From Euglena gracilis (taxonomy: Eukaryota > Euglenida > Euglenophyceae > Euglenales), in contig CP154954.1 of the NCBI GenBank assembly GCA_039621445.1, forward strand, positions 61,067,858 through 61,131,857: 64,000 nucleotides of DNA. The letters run 5' to 3'. This document shows, in pieces, positions 51,892 to 62,822 of the stretch (position 1 is the stretch's first letter; the number at the start of each line of letters is the position of its first letter). A model generated the notes under the pieces. It had not been told where the DNA came from. It made no database searches and saw only the letters and a program-made list of their open reading frames with translations. The position numbers and the translations under genes are program-made.

Positions 51892-53628
51892 CTACTCCAA
51901 GTCCGAACCGGCCGCATAGCCGGCAACGGACTTCTTGGTGGAATAGATGGAATTCAATGTGCGGACCGCCATTCGGGCCTCATTAAATTCCCCGTCCGAG
52001 GTCTCATCCCCCTCCCTGCCCGAAGCCGGGGTGTCCTCCTCCAAACAAGAAATCTTGAAACTGACCTTTTGCCGGTTGGAGGAGGTACCACGGTCCTCGC
52101 AGCGCTTACCGCGATTTCCGTAGCCGGGCCGGGGGGAACGAGATCTGGGACATTTGGATGAGTGGTGATCTTTGGAGCCGCAAAGTGAACAACGGGATTT
52201 GTGGCGGGATTCCGCATAACGGGGGGAACGGTATTCCGTTCTTCCATCAAACCGTCGTGGTGAACGGGTTTCCCGTCGACCATGACCGGTGTACTGGGGT
52301 TTCCCCGGTGACTCGCGTGAAGAGGATGATCCACTTCGCGAACGAGATCGTGAAGAGTCGCGATTGAAATCCCGTTTTCGGGTAGGGGGTCCAGGTGACC
52401 GACCGCGAGAAGGACGGGTTTCCCGACCATCACGCGCTGGTGACTTGGGCCTACTACCGCTAAAGCGGTTCTCCGAAGAACGTGAAACTCCCGATTGTCG
52501 TAAAAACGCCGAGGAACCCGATCCCCGTGAGGAGGTCGATCCCCTTGGGCTTCCAATACGCTTTCGCGCATCGGGATTCGGGCATTCCCGAGTCATGTGA
52601 CCAGATTTGTTGCACAAAAAGCACAGTTTATCCGTGTCTTCGTCCGAAGAACGCTGATTCCGCGTTTTCGGTCCCGTGGTGGGTGATCTCGGTGACATGG
52701 GTGATTTTTGCAACGCATTAACCGCACCCGCAGGGATTTCCGCGGTGGGATGCGTTTGAAAAGCGGACTGTATTTGTCCCAAAACTTGTGTGAGGTTAAG
52801 TTGCTTTGACACATAATTCTAACGTTGGGCAAGAGTCATCTCATGCCCTTCCAACTCCTCGCGATGTATATCCTTCACGAGGGATGGTGTGAAATGCAAC
52901 AAAATCGCGTCGAATTGTTCGCGCATTTGCTTCTCGCTAAATTCACCAACTTCGGAAGCAAGTGCAAACCATTTGGCATACCAAAGGTCAATGGATTTCC
53001 ATTTGAGATCCGATGGCGCGGATTGTCGCAACTTCTTCTCCAGGGTAATCCTGGTGACCAAACTTGAGTTGGTTGAAGCGTATTGCTCAACCAGGTCATC
53101 GAATGATACGCCATTACGTATCACCAAATTGCGTGCGCGTTCTCGCTCCTCCCTCGTTAGTCAATCGATGAATTCCACCTTGACTACCTCGGGATTCGGG
53201 TCTTGGGTGGGTCTCCTTAGTGCCCAGTAGTACTCCCAGTCCCGAAAGAATTGTCTCCGTGTGGTTGGATCCCCGTCCGATTGGGGTTTCACCTTGTTCG
53301 CGATTGCGATGGTGCCCTTAAAGTCTCTCTGAGTAATACGTGGACCCTCGGTGGTATTCCAGGGGTTTGGGTCCGGGTAATTCTTAACACCAATCGCGTT
53401 TCGCGGATTTTCCGCTCCATGTGTACCCCGTGCAGGCTTTCCTGCACCAAGTGTAGGGCTGGCAGCATTTTCCTGCGGGAAATGCGAAAAATATGGTGAA
53501 TTTCTCCCGGTAGGGCGGGTTTCCCGCCGAAAACCCGATTGGTGATCTGATAATCCAGAACCCGATGGTGGTCGGTATGATCGCGAATGCGATACATGAC
53601 CAATCCCAGGTGTGGGGTGTTGGCTCAT
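51892..53628 (-). pseudogene. Gag of copy B: capsid, RS linker, two zinc knuckles
   Basis: A single frame from 53628 to 51892, broken only by TGA at 53161-53163 and TAG at 52816-52818. Capsid part: NPWNTTEGPRITQRDFKGTI, FFRDWEYYWALRRPTQD, SFDDLVEQYASTNSSLVTRI, WYAKWFALASEVGEFSEKQM. First knuckle CFLCNKSGHMTREC, then about 110 residues rich in RS/SR pairs, second knuckle CSLCGSKDHHSSKC, then an acidic tail. The coiled-coil N-terminus is cut off at 53633. TAG replaces a tryptophan that copy C keeps (LDERWNYISKQ). Confidence 0.82.
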
Positions 53629-53633
53629 TGTGT

Positions 53634-54325
53634 ACCAGGCAGCCGTAAGGCCATGGTACTGTGTATGTAGGTATAAGCCTACGGCCAGATATAGCTCTGA
53701 GCCCCATACACAGTACTATGCTAGGTGGTATTCCTACAGATGGCCAACGGCCTGAATTAGGAATACCAAAGCCTAATTCTGGTTCTCCTCTCCACAGGTG
53801 GTATTCTCTATTCTGTTCTTTCCATTTTGTCTTTGCAAGACTTGATTTCCAAGTTTGCTTTTTCACATTTTGAAGCCCTGAAAGGACACTTGTCACTTTC
53901 CTGGTCCGTAGCCCATAGGGCTTCTACCCTGTCTTGTGCTCTGCTTCTTAATTGGGGAAAAGGGCAAAGAACTTTTATATTATTCTTTTCAATTTTTCTT
54001 GTTACTCCAACTTTTTTCCTTTTGCGCACCAAAGGGCGAAAGGGAGGAAAGGTTGGACGTACACCTGGTAGTAGTTTAGGTTTTTCGATCCTTTTGACCG
54101 CAAACGGTCGTGTGGTGCCCCGCCTATAGGCGACTACAGGCACTACAAGCCGTTTACGGCCAAAGCCGTACGCACGGACACGTCCTATGACGGTTCGCAG
54201 TATACGCTGCTTCAAACCTCAGAGTTCGGGTCTCTGCTTACTTTTTATACTATCCCCACTTTTTGCACTTGTTCCTGCATTTTACCCCACACTCTACACT
54301 TGGTTTTTGCGTTTTTGCCTTAAAA
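53634..54325 (+). promoter_or_regulatory. putative 5' LTR/leader of chromovirus copy C
   Basis: Begins TGTACCAGGCAGCC right where copy B's Gag is cut and runs to the Gag ATG at 54326. Features: a 12-bp perfect inverted repeat, GTACTGTGTATG / CATACACAGTAC, at 53656-53667 and 53705-53716; a GTAGG/CCTAC hairpin between the arms; AGCCCATAGGGCT at 53910-53922; and a TATA-like TTTTTATACTATCCCC near 54243. No tRNA primer-binding site was recognised, and the 3' LTR lies beyond the window, so its LTR identity is inferred from position only. Confidence 0.45.
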
Positions 54326-56920
54326 ATGCAGAGCATAACTCCCATCGACTACGCTGCATTGATTGGTTCACTTCGAGGACTTGAACATGCAGCACCATTG
54401 ACCAGCTCTTTCGAGCATTCACAACCCCATAGGGGTAATCAAACATTGATTCATTCCAAAGGTAATCCTCCTTCCCCGCGTGTGTCACACCTATCGGTGT
54501 CTGTGTCGAGTAATCCTCCCCCCGCCCAATGGGCATCCCCACACCTACTGGTGTCAAGCTCTATAGAGCAACCCCATGCCCAACAGGCACAACCCCTTTT
54601 GTTGGAAAGCCGATCGGCTGACACCCATTCCCCCCAGCGAGATCTCGCACTGGTGCCGATAGGCACATTTGACTCTGAGGCGGATACGCCACGGCAAATT
54701 TTTGGTGAGGGTGGGTTAGAAACACCATGTTTCTTTCAGCCCCCCCCCTATGCTTCCCCCCACAAGTCCGATTGGACAATTGCCCGCACCACCCGATACG
54801 GGTTCTTTTCCGGCATTACCATGGCATCCGGAGATGCGTTTGACAGTTCCGGCTTATACAAGTCCCACAGAGTCCATGAGCAGTGATGCGGAAGAGTTGG
54901 AAAACATTTCCCCTCAACCCATCACCGTGATTCAGCGCATAGTCGCAAATCTTCCAGTGGACCACCCGCTAACGCGGCAAATTTCCCATGTCCACACTTG
55001 TGTAGCGGATTGCGCTATGACACTTAACAAGGTTTTGGATTTTGATGAAAACAACCAAAAGGTTGTAGAACACAAGCTGAATTACCTTTGGAGTTATGTG
55101 CGTGATGTTGGCCAATATTGCCAAACAAATTTTCAATCCACCAATGTGAACCTCGCAATTTTGCCGCAAGGTTTGGACACACATTTGCAGTCATATTTGC
55201 CACAACACTTCCAAAAAGTGACTGAAGCCATGTGTGAAACACAATCCCGCAATCATGCGATTTTCTCCAACATGCAACATAGCTTGCAAGCTTTGTCCCA
55301 TCAATTGGAGCCAATTACGGCAATTTTTCCACAATTGCAGCAAAAGTTGCACGAGCCCCCCATCAAAAATCCCGATTTGGGACAATTTATTACCATGGAG
55401 CAATTCTCCACACTTGCAACCGCATTTCAGGAAGCGCAACAGCGCATTTTCCAATTGAGCGGTGATTCCGCGAATTTTGCCCACTTTTCTGCCCAAGCCA
55501 ATGAAAGTTTTGCCTGCCGCACGTATGTGCAACAATTGGAGGAAAGACTTTCTCGATTGGAGCAGAAATCTTGCCATTGTGGTGAGATTCCCGCTGAAAT
55601 TGCAAGTTTTCACACCCAAATCGCGAATATCGCGAGTAGGATTGAGAATTTGCAACAACAGTGGCAAAATGACACAATGGAATTCCGAACCGCAATCGCG
55701 GATTTGCAAAACCGCAATGCGGCAACCCGCGCACCAACACCGGATATTAGTGGACTCAAGGCCACCATGTCTGATTTGCACAAACAGTTACAACAGGATG
55801 TGGGTAACATTGAAGCCTCATTGGCTAAGTTGCACACCCGCTATGCGGAAGTAGCTGGTAGGATCCCGGATGTTACCGGCATTCAAACCGCGATAGCGGA
55901 TTTGCACAAACGCATGCAAGAAATGAGCACAAAATGCTTCAGGTGCAATCACCACCCCAAGGCACATTGCCGTTACCAACACCTACCCCCACACTCCAAA
56001 AAACACACTTGGACAAGATTTGCGCTGAAATGCGCGCGGAAAATCACCAAGTCCTGCAAGGATTTTGTGACAGTCTTATGAACACCGAGAAAACGGTGAA
56101 GCAGGATGTCACAAAACTGCAAAATGACATTACCGCGCTATCCGCGCAAGTTTCTGTCTTGATGGAACAGCCAATGGCTGAAAAAGTCAAAAGTCCGCAT
56201 TCGGACCAACCCACCAAACCATCTCCACAATTGGAGGCCATTTCCAGTGCGATGCGCACTTTGGTGACAAGAGTACAGGAATTGGACACTGGGTTTGGTG
56301 CGATTTCGCACGATTTTCAGTCAATTTCTGACAGAATCCCGCTTTTGGATGAAATACCCTCATACCGTAGGCGGATCAAGCGTTTGCAGGAGGATGTGGG
56401 TCGGATAACCGACAATTGGCAGGTTGTTGACCATTTGGAGCAAAGTGTGCATGAATTTGCAACAAATGTGGACCAAATTCACGCACAAATGCGTTCCATC
56501 TACCAAAACCCGCAATCGGGTATGGTTGGCACACTTGCCGCATCTTCTAGCTCCAAAAGCGCTATTCGCGCACCAATTCCCGAGTCCATAGGCACATTGC
56601 CACCAAATCGCGTTTCCGCTCATGCGGTGGTTCCCCCACTAGCATTACCAGTCCCAATGGACGAGTTTTCGGATGATGAGTCGGGTTTTCAAGCAAAAAC
56701 CAGACCCACCCCACTCTTAAATCAAGAGATTCGGGAATCCGAACTTATTCGTGGTATGATCCGCACCCCCACACCGGGTATTGGTCATACCTCCCAAATT
56801 CGCTTAGTAGCACCAATGGTGCAACCATGTGATACCTCACCCCCACATGCGCAATCGCATCACCATTCGCGCAATCGCGGTTCCCCAAATGTGCATGGTA
56901 TGGTACCTATGGTACACTAA
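54326..56920 (+). pseudogene. Gag N-terminal region with long coiled coils, copy C
   Basis: Starts MQSITPIDYAALIGSLRGLE. The first 185 codons (to 54886) are Pro/Ser/His-rich. After a frame change near 54760-54880 (C runs) comes LENISPQPITVIQRIVANLP and then a long Gln/Leu/His-rich coiled coil, for example QALSHQLEPITAIFPQLQQK and ISGLKATMSDLHKQLQQDV, with repeated 'IADLH/IANIASRIE' phrases. A second shift near 55934-55980 leads to more coiled coil (EKTVKQDVTKLQNDITALSA) and an acidic segment (MDEFSDDESGF). TAA at 56918 separates it from the capsid frame. The upstream TTG at 54263 is not needed as a start. Confidence 0.65.
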
Positions 56921-56925
56921 GTGGT

Positions 56926-58481
56926 ATGTTCCATGCGCAATCGCAAAATAACCCGAACAATACCCTTGGTGCAACCACCGGAGTACCTGCACATGGTGCG
57001 ATTTCGCGCCCGGGCCCACGCCCCTGGAATACCACCGAAGGGCCACGGGTTTCTCAGAAAGATTTCAAAGGCACCATCGCGATAGCGAACAAGGTGAAGC
57101 CCCAATGGGACGGTGACCCCACCACGTGGAAACAATTTTTCCGCGATTGGGAATATTACTGGGATTTGAAGGGACCCACCCAAGATGACAACCCGGAGGT
57201 AATCAAGATGGAATTCATCGATTGCCTCCCCAGGGATGAAAAAGAACGCGCCAGACAACTGGTCATTGGCAGGCGCATTTCTTTTGAAGAATTGGTTGAG
57301 CAATATGCTTCCTCATGCTCCAGTTTGGTTTCCAGAATCAGTCTGGAAAACAAATGGCGGCAATTCACCCCCCCCGGACCGCAAATGGAAGTCGATAGAC
57401 TTGTGGTACTCCAAGTGGCTTGCATTAGCAGCCGAGGTTGATGAGTTAGGGGAAAAGCAAATCAAAGAACAATTTGATGCGGTATTACTGCGCTACATCC
57501 CCAAACTCATCAAGGAAATTCACCGCGAGGAACTCGCGGGACACATTTTGACTCTCGATGAGAGATGGAATTATATTTCCAAACAAATGAAGTTATCACA
57601 ACTTCTGGGACAGATTGAATCGGCATATCACCACCACCCTACCGCCGGTGTACCCACCGGTTCAGTCCACGCAGTCCAAAGGACTACTTCCCCAAAATCA
57701 CCAAAATCACCATCGAGTGATTCCAAAACGCGCTATCCGCGCTCAAACCCCAAATCCCCGACACGGGAATCAAAACCGCGCTATTCGCGCTCTTCTGACC
57801 AAGTTTTCGGACAAAGTGTGCTTTTTATGTAATCAACCGGGACATATGTCTCGCGAATGTCCGAACCCCCAAGCGCGAAAGCGCAGTAAGAGCCCCCGAG
57901 GATCCCTCTCTTCCTGGAGTTCGCGTTCCTCACGATCTGCGCATTCGCAGCGGTCGGGATACCGATCGGGTGATGGAAGACCGCGTTCCCGTTCACCCCA
58001 CCGCAATAGCGGACGTGGTTTTATACCGCGTGGTCGGTCCCCCTGCCCCCCTACCCGCAATCGGGATGCGAATCGCGATTCTTCGCGATCTCGGTCGCGA
58101 AGTGGGCCATCCTCTTCGCGATCCGACCGCGGTCGAGCGGATAACCGCTCCCCGCGTCGCTATGATGCAGAAAGGCAATCGCAATCGCGAACCCATTGTT
58201 CCCTTTGTGGGTCTAAAGACCATCATTCATCCAAGTGCCCCCGATCCCGTTCTCCCCGCCCTAGCCATGGTCATCGCGATTCCAATCGCGGTTCTGCCAA
58301 TAGGCAGCGGGTTGGTTTCAAAATATCCTCTATCGAGGAAAAAGACCTGGCTTCGGGCAGGGAGGGGGATGAGAGCACCGAGGATGAGTTGGCGGAAGAC
58401 AGGAATGCCATTCGCGCGATACGCGCAATTTATTCTAGGAAGTCCACAATAGGCCAAAAGGCCGACTCCGATATGGAGTAG
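56926..58481 (+). pseudogene. Gag capsid, RS linker and zinc knuckles, copy C
   Basis: Capsid part in frame 1 to about 57366 (TTEGPRVSQKDFKGTIAIAN; FFRDWEYYWDLKGPTQD; SFEELVEQYASSCSSLVSRI). The frame changes exactly at the C run 57366-57374, continues as KWKSIDLWYSKWLALAAEV and WNYISKQMKLSQLLGQIE, then changes again near 57803 to reach KVCFLCNQPGHMSRECPNP. Between this knuckle and CSLCGSKDHHSSKC lies an RS-rich stretch (RDSSRSRSRSGPSSSRSDRG) of about 110 residues. The acidic tail ends with a stop at 58479. Roles in RNA packaging come from family knowledge; the RS stretch is discussed under findings. Confidence 0.8.
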
Positions 58482-58526
58482 GGGAGCCCGAGGTCTGAGG
58501 GCACGGACCTCTGGGCTGATGAACAG

Positions 58527-59333
58527 ATGGAGGTAGGAACTGATCACCCCTGCCCCCCCTGCCCATCGGTCTTTTTGGTCGGTACCCGGAAAATTTTCGG
58601 GTCACCCACTCCCCGCGCCAAATTTTTGCTTGGAATGTTGAGCAAAGTAAGCCAAGGGTCATGGAACATTTGGCGCAACAACAATTTTACACCCGACCCT
58701 TCGCTTTGCGTACCCCCCATGGAACTTTTGGTCCAAGCGAAAATTAAAACTCAAAATTTCTGTGCACAAGCCAAAATTTTAGTCGACACAGGGTGTCGAA
58801 TCCCCCTTCTTTTCCGCAAAGGACTTATACCCAACCCCCTCTTGGTTCATGCCAAGAATCCCATCAAAATTATGACTGCTGACAAAAGCCCCATGTGCGG
58901 TGGTGACTTGGGATGCATTTTGGACATAGTCCTCCCCATTATCCCGAAACACCACACACACCCCCCACAATTCCAAAATTTTCTGGGTAATTGGGCATTC
59001 GAGGCGAATATCGCCGGGTCAGATGTCATACTCGGTTTTCCGTTCCTCCGGCAACACCGATTGGTGGTGGATTGTCCTTCGCACGGTTTGCGCACTACCC
59101 CCCGCACACACACCACACCCCCGAACTTGTTCCCCGCGACATCCCCCAGGATGTCCCCCCGCATTTCCACAACGTTTTCCACAACCGAAAATACCGTTTC
59201 CTACCCTAGGGGTAAAGAGAAAGCTGCCCCCCTACCCACCGCACTTTTACCGCTCGTTTCCCATGCGGTAGGGAAAGCCAGTAGCTTAACCCAGCACGTT
59301 TCTGGGTTCCCAGGCGAAAGCCCAAAGGCCTGA
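58527..59333 (+). CDS. aspartic protease, copy C
   Basis: Open for 268 codons. AKILVDTGCRIPLLFRKGLI carries the retropepsin DTG (58785-58793). SDVILGFPFLRQHRLVVDC supplies the second conserved strand-loop, and MTADKSPMCGGDLGCIL is shared with copy B. The protease would release Gag and Pol domains in particles. A Thr/Pro-rich tail follows (TTPRTHTTPPNLFPATSP). The next domain lies in frame +1 and overlaps at GGCGAAAGCCCAAAGGCC near 59303-59321. In copy B the same join is in one frame, so this may be a lesion. Confidence 0.78.
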   Translation: MEVGTDHPCPPCPSVFLVGTRKIFGSPTPRAKFLLGMLSKVSQGSWNIWRNNNFTPDPSLCVPPMELLVQAKIKTQNFCAQAKILVDTGCRIPLLFRKGLIPNPLLVHAKNPIKIMTADKSPMCGGDLGCILDIVLPIIPKHHTHPPQFQNFLGNWAFEANIAGSDVILGFPFLRQHRLVVDCPSHGLRTTPRTHTTPPNLFPATSPRMSPRISTTFSTTENTVSYPRGKEKAAPLPTALLPLVSHAVGKASSLTQHVSGFPGESPKA

Positions 59334-59343
59334 AGTTATAACG

Positions 59344-60775
59344 GTGTCGAGTAGCCGCCCAGCTGCCCAACTTTGTCGTTTTCCACCAGGTGTGTCGATT
59401 TCAGACACCCCTGTACACACCCCAGCAGCTACACCAACCGACACCAACTTATGCACTGACACCCACACAAACGCGCACCACATGCACCAACCCTCCTACC
59501 AATGCGCTCACTGTCGGAGAATTTCCGCTTACCATGATTTTGATTGTGGATGTCTTGTTGAAACTTCCAAACTAATCCGATTGGATCCCGCAACCGGGAA
59601 TTTTTCCCCCCCTTCACCGGGTAATGGTACCTCTACACTTGGTACGGATTTAATAGATAACCAAAAGGTACACAGCCTTGGTACCATGGGTGATACACCC
59701 ATCAACACACTTGGTAATTATTCACAGCTCACAAATCCAGTTGGCAGTTTTTCGCAATTCGCGAAAGTGAATCAAGCACTACAGTGCAAAGGCATAGCCT
59801 CCCTCTTCGGATTTGCGCACAGCGCTCCCCATGCGCCTATGGCGCTCTCCAACACCCCCGCGCATATCGCGCTTCCCGCACATAGTGCGAATCCCGCGCA
59901 TATCGCGCTTGCAGCACATAGTGCGAATCCCGCGCATATCGCGCATTCCGCGCTATCGCGCATCACCGATGATTGGGTATATGCCCAACCCACCCATGCC
60001 CCCCCTGGATCGAGTCCTATGGACATGTGTGTGGATGATTCACAATTCCGTTGTTCTGTGTTACAGCGTGTTCCCCCCCTTCAGGATGTTGAGCAGATCT
60101 CCAAGTACACCAAGGATACCTGGAATGCTTTTCAATTTGGTCAATATCGAATTTTGAAACATTGGTTTTCAAAAATCGCCGATATGGCGGATTCTTTTGA
60201 TTTGACCTTAGAAATTGATGCATTCTCTTCCAACGCGCATTCGCGATTACCGCGACATTGGTCGCAACATTCTAACGCTTTTGATAAGTTTTGGGGAGAC
60301 ACTATCCTATGGATGCATCCCCCCCTGAAACTTATCCCGCTTGTTGTAGATAAGATTTTCCAGGATCAAGCGCGAGGCGCATTACTTGTTCCTGTGAATC
60401 ACGAAGCGGAATGGTTTCAAAATTTGACTTATGTCACATTTTATTGGTGGGATCTACCAAACGATGTTCCTCTATTCGAGGATTTCCGTGGAGTGGTATT
60501 ACCACCTTTTCAAGAAATCATTTTCCGTGTATGTTTTTTTGATGCTTTTCATGTTTCTCAATCTCCACCCCTGAATGTTAGTGTGTTGGATCATACCGAC
60601 TATGTGGGAGCCGATACGGCTTTTGTGCATAATGCCGATAGGCATCCCCGTTCGGAACCCCCTATGGTTGATATGACCCATAAACAGATTTCCGCTGTCA
60701 TTGAAAGTGCAGGACAGCATCCCAAATCAGCAGAATTTTGTACGCGCATCAGTCGCGAATTTTCTGGTGTTTTTG
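59344..60775 (+). pseudogene. Cys-rich linker and Dam-like domain, copy C
   Basis: Linker with CAHCRRISAYHDFDCGC near 59500-59555 (possible zinc site), then a spacer with three tandem AHIAL.AHSANP peptides (59862-59960; DNA unit about 35 bp around CGCGCATATCGCGCTT). The Dam-like domain lies at about 60097-60549: KYTKDTWNAFQFGQYRIL, TLEIDAFSSNAHSRLPRHW, FDKFWGDTILWMHPPLKL, GALLVPVNHEAEWFQNL, FFDAF. Motif IV reads HPPL instead of N/D/S-PP-Y/F/W, so catalysis is doubtful. Fold identity is inferred from order and spacing shared with the NPPY/NPPW versions at 35.6 and 38.1 kb. The frame is lost at GGTGTTTTTGGGA (60766-60778). Confidence 0.68.
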
Positions 60776-62560
60776 GGAAATCCTGTTTACGCTTGCGATA
60801 TAGATCCCGCTATTCGCGGACCTTTTGGTGTTTGTAAGATCGAGCTTAAGGAAGGCGCAAAGCCAATGCATCGGAAATTTTTCCGTTGTTCAGGAGAAAG
60901 AGAGATAGCTCTCAATGAAATGATTGAAAAGCTCATAGAGCGCAAGTGGATCATCCCTTCCAAGAGTGAATGGACCTCCCAAGCTTTTGTGGTTCCTAAG
61001 CCCCCAGACCCATCAGGTCAGAAAAAGTGGAGGCTGGTACTGGATTATCGGTACTTAAACTCGCAAACTAAGGATGACCCATTCCCGTTACTTCTAATTG
61101 AGGACCTCATCACAAAGCAAGCGGATAACCGCTTGTGGTCAATTTTTGACCTGGAGGATGGTTTCCACCAAATGCATCTGGATCCCGATTCGCAAGCCTA
61201 TACGGCTTTTGTAACATCCAAAGGTGTTTACCAATGGACGGTTTTATCAATGGGTGTTAAGAATGGACCAGCAATGTTTCAGCGCACGATCCAATGGGTC
61301 TTACGGGATTTACCGTTTGCGCTGGTATACATTGATGATGTTTTGGTTGGTACCCCCCCTCCTTCAGCGGATACACACGAGAATGTTCTCGACATTCACT
61401 ATCGTGATGTTCGCGCGGTATTAGCCGCATTTCTCAAACATAGACTTTTTGTCAAAGGTGCCAAAATGCACTTTTTTCGCGAAACGATAAGGTTTTGCGG
61501 TCACATTCTCAATAATGGCCAACGCCGAGCGGCGCCTAGCAAACTAGAGGCCATTAAGAAATGGACACCTGAGGTCATCAAGACCATCACCCATTTGAAA
61601 GGATTTTTGGGATTAGCCCAATACTACGCGATTTACATGAAAGATTTCGCGAAAATCGCGGTACCTCTGACGAGGCAAATCAAAAATCGCGCACCCAAGA
61701 ATACCAAAATTAAATGGGACGCAGATATGCGTGAAGCTCTAGAGATCATTAAAAAGTTAATGCTTGAAAATGTCGTACTCGACATCGCGGATCCCTACAA
61801 GCCTTATGTGCTAGAGGTCGATAGCAGCGATTATGCTGTAGGCGGAGTTCTAAGCCAGCATAACGCGGCTAACGAATTGCGCCCTGTAGCATTCTTCAGT
61901 AGAAAGCTACAAGGTGAGGATGGCAAAGGCCAAGTCAAATGGAGTATCCGTGAGAAGGAAACGTACGCAATCGTACTGATTTTACAAAAATTCCGTAGCT
62001 GGGTCGCCAGCTCCTTGGTGCAAATACTGGTGTTGACTGACCATGAGAGTCTTCAACACTGGTATACCGAGGATCTGAACAAAGCCATGTCATCCGTAGG
62101 CCGAAGATGCCGATGGCATGAATTTTTGAGCCAGTTCAACCTAGTGGTTGTATATACCCCTGGCCATACACAAAAAGTAGCAGACCCGCTCAGTCGAGCA
62201 CCCTGGCATTACCCCGGTAACCCGGATGAAGGTGATGCCACCTTTCATGGAAGCCAAGAGGCTGATGACTTCGCACGTCGATATGACGCAGCCGACGATA
62301 TGTTGGATTCTTTTCCCGTTTCATCGATATTTCGATCATTGCCAGTCTCTCCTATTCGGGGGAGAAGGCGGCGAGGCCGCACACCTGGTTCCCGTCGCAT
62401 TACGCGATCTGAATCTCCTTCCCCCCTCTTCTTTCGCGAATGGGATTATTCCCATGACCCTGTATATAGCACGATAGTGCACAGACTGCGCAATGGCGAG
62501 GTTGTACATAACTATTCCCTTTCCCCTTTACGGTTGGTTTACCGCGATGATGCGGGATAG
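60776..62560 (+). pseudogene. reverse transcriptase and RNase H, copy C
   Basis: Reverse transcriptase: GNPVYACDIDPAIRGPFGV, RLVLDYRYLNSQTKDDPFPL, FDLEDGFHQMHLDPDSQ, VYIDDVLVG (61324-61350, catalytic YIDD intact), LKGFLGLAQYYAIYMKDF. RNase H: LEVDSSDYAVGGVLSQHNAA, REKETYAIVLILQKF, TDHESLQHW, TPGHTQKVADPLSRAPW; all acidic positions are visible. A tether with a Ser/Arg-rich stretch (RGRRRRGRTPGSRRITRSES) leads to a TAG at 62558-62560, where copy B has a tyrosine codon in GYKYCIP. Apart from its ends this block looks able to encode active enzyme. Confidence 0.88.
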
Positions 62561-62822
62561 AAATATTGTATACCCCGTGACTTGGTTGATGAAGTACTTT
62601 TGTGTTATCACACCCAAGGTCACCCTGGGGCCCCCAAACTTCTTTCTTTGGTGGGTCGCAGGTACTGTACAACCCTGAAAGAAAACGACTTACATTCGCG
62701 CTGCTTGCAAATTTCGCAACGGTGCCAAATTTGTCAAGCGGTGAAACCGCGCAGAGGCACCCCCCCCCCCTGGTACGCTTGACTTTTTCCCCGTACCCCC
62801 TGACATTTTTACGTCCCTCTGC
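62561..62822 (+). pseudogene. integrase zinc finger, copy C
   Basis: After the TAG the same frame reads KYCIPRDLVDEVLLCYHTQG, then HPGAPKLLSLVGRRYC and [19 protein letters not shown], the HHCC finger of retroviral-type integrases. It ends at a C run (62759-62770) where the frame must shift to enter [20 protein letters not shown]. Confidence 0.8.

Larger units (their letters stand above)
44273..53633 (-). mobile_element. chromovirus copy B, minus strand, with an extra 3' ORF
   Basis: Read from 53633 down to 44273: Gag (missing its coiled coil), protease, Cys-rich linker, Dam-like domain, reverse transcriptase, RNase H, integrase, chromodomain and a 931-codon ORF. Protein identity to copy C is high in reverse transcriptase and integrase and lower in Gag linkers, so this is a separate subfamily. 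Neither end shows an LTR. The 5' end is cut within Gag at 53633 and the 3' end stops 27 bp past the last ORF, against copy A. Confidence 0.85.
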
